From NCBI GenBank assembly GCA_021794175.1, contig JAJYRI010000002.1, positions 1 through 64,000 on the forward strand: a DNA stretch of 64,000 nt. The letters are read 5' to 3'. The translations under genes and the position numbers were made by a program. The notes under the pieces were generated by a model. It saw nothing but the letters and a program-made list of their open reading frames with translations. It was not told where the DNA came from and made no database searches. Shown piece by piece: positions 57,790-64,000 of this stretch (position 1 is its first letter; every line of letters begins with the position of its first letter). This DNA is from a bacterium (GTDB lineage: Bacteria > Vulcanimicrobiota > Vulcanimicrobiia > Vulcanimicrobiales > Vulcanimicrobiaceae).

Positions 57790-58961
57790 GATACGAGCGT
57801 TACTTTCGGCTCCCCTTTCGCATAGCCCTCGACGACAATTCGCGTTTCACCCGACAAAAGTCTCCACAATGGTTCGACGACGAGCGAGGTTCGCCACGCC
57901 GAAAGCCCGAGAAGCTCGGCGAGCTCTTCGGCACTGCCGGGCGCTTCACGCGCGGCGCGCTCGAGAGCGGCACGCGTGACCAGGAGCCCCTGCGGAAGGC
58001 CCGCCTCGCGGGCTGCCTCGCCGACGGCAACCCCGAGCAGCGTCGCCAGCGTCTCGCGATCGGCGCCGAGCGGCCGATGCGGGCGCTCGGGGAGTTCGTC
58101 GTCGGGGATCGCCTCGCCGCGCTCGACCGCTGCCAAAAAGCGCGCGCCGAAATTTCGCCGGGCATTGCTCTCCAAGCGCCGCAGTTGCGCGAGATCTTCG
58201 AGATGTTTCGGCCGCAACTGCGCGATGCCGCCGACGACATCGTCGGGGACGACGAACTTCGGCGGAATATCGCGTTCTTTCGCTATTGCGTCGCGCTCGG
58301 CAACGACCTGCGCGAGAACGCCGAGTTCGCGACGATTCATGCGAACGGCACCCGGGATCTTCATGTAGGCGCGTCGCAGATCGAAACGATATTTTTCCGG
58401 CTGCGCCAGCGCGATGCACTCTTGCTCGCACCAGGAAACGCGCCCTCGTTCGGCGAGCCGCTGCTGCAACAGATCGTGCATCGGGAGTAGATGCACGACG
58501 TCGTCGACGAGATACTCCAACTGCTTTTCGCTGAGCGGCCGCGTCGACCAATCGCTGACGGTCTGCGTTTTTGCAAGCCGAATGCGGACGAGATCGCGAA
58601 CGAGATCGGCAAGCGATATCTGCATGCCGTATCCGAGAAACGACGCCGCCACCTGCGTATCGAAAAGTTTCGGCGGCACGCATCCGAAGCGTTCGGCGAA
58701 GATCTTGAGGTCGCTCTGCAACGCGTGGCCGACGACGGTAACGCGTTCGAGCGCCGCGACGAGCGGCTGCAAATCGATTTCCGGCGCGAGCGGGTCGACG
58801 ATCGCCGTATATTCCGGCAGCGCGAGCTGCAATACCATCAAGCGCGGCGCGTAACTGCGTTCGGCATGAAATTCGGTGTCGAGCCCCACGCGCTCGCTCG
58901 CCTCAAGGCGCGCGCAGAGAGCGGCGATGCCCTCGGCGTCGTTGATAAGGTCGTGGGTCAC
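57786..58961 (-). CDS. rnd: ribonuclease D
   Basis: 3'-5' exoribonuclease of 391 residues that trims tRNA ends. DEDD residues are in GLDTEFHAE (Asp28, Glu30), [11 protein letters not shown] and [15 protein letters not shown] of the DEDDy type with Tyr in EYLVDDV. The C-terminal half has HRDC-like helices. The start overlaps the TVP38-family gene by 4 bases. It precedes acnA with a 4-base overlap. Confidence 0.93.
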   Translation of the reverse strand: MTHDLINDAEGIAALCARLEASERVGLDTEFHAERSYAPRLMVLQLALPEYTAIVDPLAPEIDLQPLVAALERVTVVGHALQSDLKIFAERFGCVPPKLFDTQVAASFLGYGMQISLADLVRDLVRIRLAKTQTVSDWSTRPLSEKQLEYLVDDVVHLLPMHDLLQQRLAERGRVSWCEQECIALAQPEKYRFDLRRAYMKIPGAVRMNRRELGVLAQVVAERDAIAKERDIPPKFVVPDDVVGGIAQLRPKHLEDLAQLRRLESNARRNFGARFLAAVERGEAIPDDELPERPHRPLGADRETLATLLGVAVGEAAREAGLPQGLLVTRAALERAAREAPGSAEELAELLGLSAWRTSLVVEPLWRLLSGETRIVVEGYAKGEPKVTLVS

Positions 58962-59689
58962 GGGGTCGCGATCGGGGAGGGCGAGGGTAGCGACGGGCGC
59001 GGCGTCGGCCGAACGCGCCGGAAATGAATGTGGAACGGATGGGCGTGCTTATCGATATACACTTTGGCCCGTCGTTCGTAACGTCGCATCGCATTCCCCG
59101 CGCGGCGTTCGTACCCGTGAACCCAGACCGTCACGCGGTCCCCGCCGATGGCGAGGAGCGTGCAGATGGGGATCGCTACGACGCACATCGTGTAGACCTG
59201 TCTGATCAGCGGTACCCGCATGACCGCCGCCGTCGCGGTAGCAACGGTTCCGCCGAAACCGGGAATCACGCGAACGCAGATGAGGAACATCGGGGAGCCG
59301 GGCTTAAAGCGGCGTGTCCAGGCCGGCAGACGCTTGAGATAGGCGTCGAGATCGAGTAAGTGCGTGGCGTGCCGATTTACCCAATATCCCAGCATCGCAG
59401 CGAGCACGAGCCCGACCGCGTTGATCACCGAGCCCCAGAGCGGCCCGAAGATCGCACCGTTCATCACGGCGAGGGCATCGGTCACCGAGAACGGCGCCGA
59501 AGCGACGAGAGCAAAGACGATCGTCGCCATCGGGTAGGCCCAACCGCCGATCGAGCGGATGAATCGATCGACCTCGGGCTGGAAGCGAATGACGAGGGCT
59601 GCCAGGGTGAACGAGAGCAGCAGCAGGGCGATGCCGCCGAGCTTGCGCAAAATGGGCGGACGAACGCTCGGGGTAGGCGCCGCGCTCAA
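58958..59689 (-). CDS. TVP38/TMEM64 (DedA-like) family membrane protein
   Basis: Membrane protein, about 243 residues with about five helices. PFSVTDALAVMNGAIFGPLWGSVINAVGLVLAAMLGYWVNRH is the core SNARE-assoc/DedA domain. The start is uncertain: the TTG at 59689 is the first plausible start next to the membrane part; the longer frame to 59881 runs into the 5' end of the modA-like gene and has an arginine-rich beginning. The family scrambles or moves lipids in some organisms. A charged tail (RAKVYIDKHAHPFHIHF) is at the C-terminus. Confidence 0.75.
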   Translation of the reverse strand: MSAAPTPSVRPPILRKLGGIALLLLSFTLAALVIRFQPEVDRFIRSIGGWAYPMATIVFALVASAPFSVTDALAVMNGAIFGPLWGSVINAVGLVLAAMLGYWVNRHATHLLDLDAYLKRLPAWTRRFKPGSPMFLICVRVIPGFGGTVATATAAVMRVPLIRQVYTMCVVAIPICTLLAIGGDRVTVWVHGYERRAGNAMRRYERRAKVYIDKHAHPFHIHFRRVRPTPRPSLPSPSPIATP

Positions 59690-59822
59690 TGGAGGAAGGA
59701 AGTTCCGGAAGTCGCGCTCATCTTGCTCTAATGCGCGCTCGGAGCCGCTCTCTCCCTGTCGCCTAGCGCCGATTGCCCTCGTCCGGAAGGCTCGCGCACG
59801 GAAATCGGATAACCGAAGGCAC

Positions 59823-60734
59823 GTGAGAGGTCGCATCTTCCGTTTCGTCGCGCTCGCCCTCGTCTTCGCGAGCCCTCGCACGCTCTCGGCGGCGCCGAGA
59901 ACCCTGCGCGTCGCCTATGCGGGTTCGATGGGCGCGGTCATGGATCGTGCTCTTGGGCCGCAGTTCGCACGGAGCGCACATGTCGGTTATCAAGGAATCG
60001 GCGCCGGCGCATACGGCTTAGCGCACCTGATCGCTTCCGGGCGATTGCAGGCCGATCTGTTCATTTCGATCACGCCCGGCCCAATCCGCATTTTGCAGCG
60101 GGCCGGCCTTGCATCGCAGGCGCTTCCCATCGCGCGCACGCGCATGGTGATCGCGTACAGCCCGAAGAGTCGCTTCGCCGCACAACTCGCCGCCGCCGCT
60201 CGCGGCGGCACGGCGTGGTGGCGGGTCCTCGAAACGCCCGGCCTGCGCTTCGGGCGAACCGATCCGGCGACCGATCCGCAAGGGCAGAGCATCCTCTTCA
60301 CGATGCAACTCGCAGCGAGGTATTACCACCAACCGGATCTCGCAAAACGCATTCTCGGATCGACGCGTAATCCCGCGCAAATATTCACCGAAGCATCGCT
60401 GCTGAGTCGGCTCGAAAGCGGCGAGCTCGATGCATCGTCGGGCTACGAGAGCGCCGTGCGTTCGCTCCATCTACCGTTCGTCGCGCTCCCGCCGCAGATC
60501 GATCTTGGGGAGCCGGCATACGCGCATCGCTATGCGCGCGCTACGATTCATGTCGAGCTGCACGGAAAGGCAGAGACCGTCCATCCGCAACCGCTGGTGT
60601 TCTATGCCGCGATCCTAAAAAATGCTGCCGATCCGATAGCCGCGCGTGCGTTCCTCGCTTTCGTGCGTTCGCCGCGCGGCCAAGCGATTCTCCGCTCGTT
60701 CGGGTACCGGCGGCCGCTCGGTCCGCCGATCTAG
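59823..60734 (+). CDS. modA: molybdate/tungstate-type ABC transporter substrate-binding protein
   Basis: Exported binding protein of 303 residues (GTG at 59823, signal peptide VRGRIFRFVALALVFASPRTLSA). LRVAYAGSMGAVMDRALGPQF is the common opening of the ModA/WtpA clan; the segments YQGIGAGAYGLAHLIASGRLQADLFIS and HPQPLVFYAAILKNAADPIAARAFLAFVRSP fit the WtpA-type subgroup. It is translated with modB by a one-base overlap (TAGTG). Substrate could be molybdate, tungstate or a related oxyanion. Confidence 0.85.
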   Translation: MRGRIFRFVALALVFASPRTLSAAPRTLRVAYAGSMGAVMDRALGPQFARSAHVGYQGIGAGAYGLAHLIASGRLQADLFISITPGPIRILQRAGLASQALPIARTRMVIAYSPKSRFAAQLAAAARGGTAWWRVLETPGLRFGRTDPATDPQGQSILFTMQLAARYYHQPDLAKRILGSTRNPAQIFTEASLLSRLESGELDASSGYESAVRSLHLPFVALPPQIDLGEPAYAHRYARATIHVELHGKAETVHPQPLVFYAAILKNAADPIAARAFLAFVRSPRGQAILRSFGYRRPLGPPI

Positions 60735-61498
60735 TGTCTCGCCGACCGAAGGAAGCGTGGCTGCTCGCGATTCCCGCGCTGCTGTTTTTGATCGCGCCGT
60801 TTGTCGCGTTGGTCTTCGCAACGCCGTGGATGCATTTCTCGCTCGACGCCGGCGACTGGTCGGCAATCGGCGTCTCGCTCGGCTACGGTGCGTGCGCGAT
60901 GCTGCTGGTCGTCGCGCTCGGCACGCCGTTTGCCTGGTGGCTCGCGCGCACGCATTTTCCCGCACGATGGATCGCCGACGCAATCGTGCTCTTGCCGCTG
61001 CTCTCTCCACCGCTGGCATTGGGTATCGTATTGGAGACGCTGTACGGCCCGTACGGCGCGGCCGGCGCGCCGCTCGCGCGGCTCGGGCTTCTCCTCACGA
61101 ACTCCGCCCCCGCGTTCGTTCTCGCACTGACCTACGGAGCGTTGCCGTTCTTTATCGTGCTCGCACGCGCGGCCTTTGAGGGTGTCTCACCGGAGTACGA
61201 AGCGCTCGCAAGGACGCTCGGAAAATCACAACCGGCGATCTTCTTCACGGTAACGCTTCCGCTCGCACGCGTCGGTCTCGGCGCGGCGCTCGCAATCGCG
61301 TGGGTGCGCGCACTCGGCGAGTTCGGTATCTGCCTCATCGTGGCGTATTTCCCGATGGGCATACCGGTGCGGCTCTGGGTGAATCTGCAAGATGTTGGGC
61401 TCGGCGCGGTTTTTCCGTTGCTCTGGATTTTCTATCTCGTCGCACTTCCGTTGCCGCTCTGGCTCGGTTTACGCGCCCAACGTAGAGGCCTTGCATGA
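60734..61498 (+). CDS. modB: molybdate/tungstate-type ABC transporter permease
   Basis: Inner-membrane permease of 254 residues with about six helices. The GTG at 60734 overlaps the previous stop codon. FALAGSLP-type coupling loop is seen as EYEALARTLGKSQPAIFFTVTLPLARVGLGAALAIAWVRALGEFG, the EAA motif of ABC permeases. It overlaps modC by 4 bases. Confidence 0.88.
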   Translation: MSRRPKEAWLLAIPALLFLIAPFVALVFATPWMHFSLDAGDWSAIGVSLGYGACAMLLVVALGTPFAWWLARTHFPARWIADAIVLLPLLSPPLALGIVLETLYGPYGAAGAPLARLGLLLTNSAPAFVLALTYGALPFFIVLARAAFEGVSPEYEALARTLGKSQPAIFFTVTLPLARVGLGAALAIAWVRALGEFGICLIVAYFPMGIPVRLWVNLQDVGLGAVFPLLWIFYLVALPLPLWLGLRAQRRGLA

Positions 61499-62088
61499 CG
61501 GCGCTTCACGTCGCATACCGCATCTTCGAGCCGATCGAACTTGAGGTGGAGTTCGATATCACCGGTGTGACGGTGCTTCTCGGCGCGAACGGCGAAGGGA
61601 AGAGTACGATTTTGCGCGCGCTCGCCGGCCTCTTGCCGGCGGAGGGCACGCCGTTCTCCGGGCTTCCTCCACAGCGACGCCCGATCGCTTATCTGCCGCA
61701 GGAGCATCTGCTCTTTCCGCATCTCCGTGCCTGGGAAAACGTTGCGTTTGCTTTCGACGATCGCATTCGTCGGCGCGAACGAGCGCTCGCATTACTCGCG
61801 CGCTTCGATATTGAAGATCTCGCCGGACGCTTTCCGCACCAACTCTCCGGCGGCGAACGCCAACGCGTCGCCATCGCACGCGCCTTCGCCCGTCAGCCGG
61901 AGCTCGTGCTCTTCGACGAACCGACCTCGGCGCTCGATAAAAGCGCGCGCGAGGCCTTTCTCACCAGCGCGCTTCCCGCACTGCGCGATGCGGGCGTCCC
62001 CACCCTCGCGGCAACGCACGACCCGGCGCTGGTCGAGGTCGCCGATCGCACCGTCCTGCTCCGCGATCGTCGCATCGCAATACCGTAG
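61495..62088 (+). CDS. modC: molybdate/tungstate-type ABC transporter ATPase
   Basis: ATPase of 197 residues. Walker A is GANGEGKST (30-38), Q-loop YLPQE, signature LSGGERQRVAIARA, Walker B LVLFDEPTSALD, switch His in ATHD. It is short: there is no C-terminal TOBE/molybdate-binding domain that many ModC proteins carry, so regulation by bound oxyanion in the ATPase is unlikely. It ends in the large repeat cluster. Confidence 0.9.
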   Translation: MTALHVAYRIFEPIELEVEFDITGVTVLLGANGEGKSTILRALAGLLPAEGTPFSGLPPQRRPIAYLPQEHLLFPHLRAWENVAFAFDDRIRRRERALALLARFDIEDLAGRFPHQLSGGERQRVAIARAFARQPELVLFDEPTSALDKSAREAFLTSALPALRDAGVPTLAATHDPALVEVADRTVLLRDRRIAIP

Positions 62089-62098
62089 AGGATCGCGC

Positions 62099-62397
62099 AC
62101 GCCTCGATACGCGCTTCGCGCTACTCGGCGTGACAATTCTCACCTACTCGGCGTGACAATTCTCACCTACTCGGCGTGACAATTCTCGCCTACTCGGCGT
62201 GACAATTCTCGCTGTCACGCCGAGTAGCAGCGCTGCGTTGTCATCCCGAGTAGCCGCCCCGCGGGGCGGCGTATCGAGGGAGTTTTCCAGCGCCTCGATA
62301 CGCGCTTCGCGCTACTCGGCGTGACATTTCTCGCCTACTCGGCGTGACATTTCTCGCCTACTCGGCGTGACAATTCTCGCCTACTCGGCGTGACACT
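62099..62397. repeat. REP-like cluster with tandem 23-bp half units
   Basis: Complete palindromes of the family lie at about 62102-62128 (stem GCGC), 62248-62279 (stem GCCGCCCC/GGGGCGGC) and 62292-62318 (stem GCGC). Between and after them are seven or more shortened units: TACTCGGCGTGACAATTCTC and variants in 23-base steps from 62134 to 62211, an inverted one (TGTCACGCCGAGTAG) and TACTCGGCGTGACATTTCTC copies to 62397. No gene is seen. It lies between convergent modC and lipoprotein genes. Confidence 0.93.
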
Positions 62398-62403
62398 TCG
62401 CGG

Positions 62404-63573
62404 CTACTTGATAACGTGCCAGTCGTTCATCACGTATTGAGCACCGCTCTGCGTGACCGTGAGGGTGCCGTCCCCGAAGGCATCGACGGCAAAGGTCGAG
62501 ACCTGCGAGCCGGAGCTATTGGTGAGAACACCGCTGATGAAGTTGCTGCTGGTCGGCGGCTGCGACGTGTTGGTGGTAACGTTGAGCGTATCGCCGTCGA
62601 CGAGTTGTGCGTTGGTGACGCTGAGATTCTCGAGCAACCCGGCCTTATAGGTGGCGGTCACGGGGATCGAATAGGTTCCCTTGCTCGTTCCACCGGTCAA
62701 CGTAAAATCGGGGGTCGAGATCGGGCACGCAGTGTTCTGCGTTCCGGTTGCGATATTCAGCGCGCCGATACCACCGACATAGCTCGTGCCCGATTGCGTT
62801 CCGCTATAGGTGACGGAGCCGTCGCTGTTGACGGTGCGCGTCCCACCGGGAAGGTCGCCGCCGGCCCAGCCGAAGGTTTCATTCAGCGAGGAGATTCCCG
62901 TTGCGTTAAAGCCGGCGCTATCGCCGCAGTAGGTGCTCGCCCCCGCATTGGCCGCGCCGATGCTGTATTCGGCGCTCGATTCGATGCTTTTTACGCCGGT
63001 AAGATTCAGCGTGCTGGTTTCGATCCGGTCGAAGCCGTCGGCGACGATCGGAAAGCCGTTGTTGCCGAAGGTGGCGTTCGAGATCGTTACGTTATCGGAA
63101 CGGACCGAGGTTGCGGTGTTGTTCCCCTGCGGATACTGCGAGACGGTGCGCGAGACACTCTCGGCATTCGTGCCGATGACGGTGTATTTGCGCACGGTAT
63201 CGCGCGCGATCTGCGTGCACGCCTGATCGTAGAACACGATTCGCTCGCTGGAGTTCGCGTCGCCGTTTTTATCGGGCACGAAATATTCGACGCCGTTATT
63301 GCACTGCCCGTTCGTGACGGCTTGCGCCCCGCGGCCGACCGTTGCGAGCGGGCTGCCGACGCCGCTCTCGACGCTGTTGAGCGACTTCACCGGGGAACCG
63401 ACGGCATTCGCCGACGAAATCGCATCCTCCGATTGCGTTTGTGCGCTTTGCGGCGCGGAACCCGTGTTTCCCGATGGGCTTCCGGGGATGGTCGGAGCGC
63501 TGCCCGAGGCTCCGCCACCACATCCGGCGAGCAAGAGTGCAGCGAGAGTTGCATAGACTACGTGATTGCGCAT
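62404..63573 (-). CDS. lipoprotein of unknown function
   Basis: Exported lipoprotein of 389 residues. The signal peptide MRNHVVYATLAALLLAGCGG has lipobox LLAGC (Cys18). A low-complexity Gly/Ser/Thr/Ala/Gln linker is followed from about residue 85 by a beta-rich region with many Thr and Asn residues (ITGTTVN-like patterns such as NVTISNATFGNNGFP, SVTYSGTQSGTSYVG). It looks like a surface beta protein. The opposite-strand frame is long but is a composition shadow. No family recognised. Confidence 0.75.
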   Translation of the reverse strand: MRNHVVYATLAALLLAGCGGGASGSAPTIPGSPSGNTGSAPQSAQTQSEDAISSANAVGSPVKSLNSVESGVGSPLATVGRGAQAVTNGQCNNGVEYFVPDKNGDANSSERIVFYDQACTQIARDTVRKYTVIGTNAESVSRTVSQYPQGNNTATSVRSDNVTISNATFGNNGFPIVADGFDRIETSTLNLTGVKSIESSAEYSIGAANAGASTYCGDSAGFNATGISSLNETFGWAGGDLPGGTRTVNSDGSVTYSGTQSGTSYVGGIGALNIATGTQNTACPISTPDFTLTGGTSKGTYSIPVTATYKAGLLENLSVTNAQLVDGDTLNVTTNTSQPPTSSNFISGVLTNSSGSQVSTFAVDAFGDGTLTVTQSGAQYVMNDWHVIK

Positions 63574-63656
63574 GATCTTCTCCTCGATTCGTTTTAGAAA
63601 GTTACGGCTACGAAAAGAAGTCTAGGTGAAATGAAATACGCAATCTTTAGAACGGC

Positions 63657-63689
63657 ATGAGAACGCCCGCTCGAAGCGGGCGTTCTCAT
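63657..63689 (-). terminator. hairpin terminator downstream of the gene at the right edge
   Basis: A perfect 15-base-pair stem ATGAGAACGCCCGCT/AGCGGGCGTTCTCAT with a 3-base loop lies 35 bases after the stop codon of the truncated gene. It also sits upstream of the lipoprotein gene, so it isolates that gene from readthrough. Confidence 0.75.
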
Positions 63690-63724
63690 CTGATTCTCAC
63701 GTTCGCGAGCGAACGCTTCCTCAA

Positions 63725-64000
63725 CTACATCGCGTCGGAGCGCCCCATGGCGTTGAAATGATAGACCGCCGCGAGATCGTGCATCGCTTGCGTCAGCACG
63801 GCATGATAATCCGCGTCGGCGGCGATGCCGTACTTTGCGTCGATATCCTTCATGACTTGGACGTGAATCGGGTGTGAGACGGCGCTGTCGAGCAAAACCT
63901 CGACGTTGAAGCCGCGCCCGGTCTGTCCGGCGGCCCAGAGTGCCCCGGCGAGTGCTTTCCCATCGTTGGGATTCGGGCTCGGGCTCTTCGGCAGCGCGAT
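63725..64000 (-). CDS. C-terminal part of a hypothetical protein (cut by window edge)
   Basis: Reading on the minus strand gives 91 residues to a TAG at 63725, open to the window edge. The sequence starts IALPKSPSPNPNDGKALAGA and ends YHFNAMGRSDAM; the middle is rich in acidic and His residues (VLLDSAVSHPIHVQVMKDID). No family recognised. The hairpin terminator just after supports a true gene end. Confidence 0.6.
   Translation of the reverse strand: MALPKSPSPNPNDGKALAGALWAAGQTGRGFNVEVLLDSAVSHPIHVQVMKDIDAKYGIAADADYHAVLTQAMHDLAAVYHFNAMGRSDAM

Noticed and set aside
62134..62211. CRISPR array
   Set aside because: Spacers are 9 bases or less and nearly identical; this is a tandem half-unit repeat.
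62416..63597. 393-residue plus-strand frame opposite the lipoprotein gene
   Set aside because: No signal or family pattern; the minus frame has a lipobox and ribosome site.

Overview
The window is a GC-rich bacterial chromosome segment with dense, often overlapping genes, many lipoproteins with an LAAC/LAGC-type lipobox, several GTG and TTG starts that are decided by good GGAGG ribosome binding sites, and a dispersed family of intergenic palindromes. There are no rRNA or tRNA genes to place it. The mixture (group-4 hydrogenase-type membrane complex, sortilin-like propeller proteins, PYP-like photoreceptor, homodimeric pyruvate dehydrogenase) suggests a free-living soil or surface bacterium. 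My guess is a poorly cultured phylum such as Eremiobacterota (WPS-2), but this is only an impression and cannot be shown from the window.

Layout. 1-640: tail of a membrane protein, a palindromic repeat cluster and an unknown gene. 644-16250 (minus strand) is one long run: DUF302 gene, a MITE-like element, then arsR-hyfB-hyfC-hyfE-hyfF-hyfG-hyfI with overlapping genes, followed closely by a SWIM/SNF2 helicase, a GH18-like lipoprotein, a sortilin-like propeller protein and a GH114-like lipoprotein. 16263-22560 holds two more sortilin-like paralogues. 22678-25235 holds a photoactive-yellow-protein-like PAS gene, a fluoride-response unit (candidate fluoride riboswitch, DUF190, crcB), a 51-residue membrane protein, a lytic transglycosylase and a repeat cluster. 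25243-28961: TPP riboswitch-thiC-gmhB, then a secreted Pro/Thr-tailed lipoprotein. 29015-34433: sugar metabolism (SDR, cytosolic six-hairpin glycosidase, DUF4432) facing an MFS transporter. 34488-36095: tandem repeat, ECF sigma factor and a membrane partner.

36142-45764 is an accessory defence region: a DUF433-like protein, an AbiE toxin-antitoxin pair with an inverted-repeat operator, and a type I restriction system (hsdM-hsdS-hsdR) with an uncharacterised membrane protein as a fourth gene. 45936-63573 returns to housekeeping: secreted protein, EamA transporter, aceE-aceF, a WYL regulator divergent from a VOC protein around a palindromic operator, a minus-strand run TVP38-rnd-acnA-hdc-ACT-TMEM175, a plus-strand molybdate/tungstate-type ABC transporter, the largest repeat cluster and a lipoprotein. 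The window ends in a gene cut off at its 5' side.

Most notable: the palindromic repeats, whose hairpin stems vary in sequence between copies but stay paired; a PYP-type photoreceptor with the chromophore cysteine; the ArsR-led hydrogenase-like operon with altered L1/L2 motifs; the fluoride riboswitch candidate with possible Shine-Dalgarno sequestration; a near-perfect MITE; and the histidine decarboxylase-ACT-channel operon.
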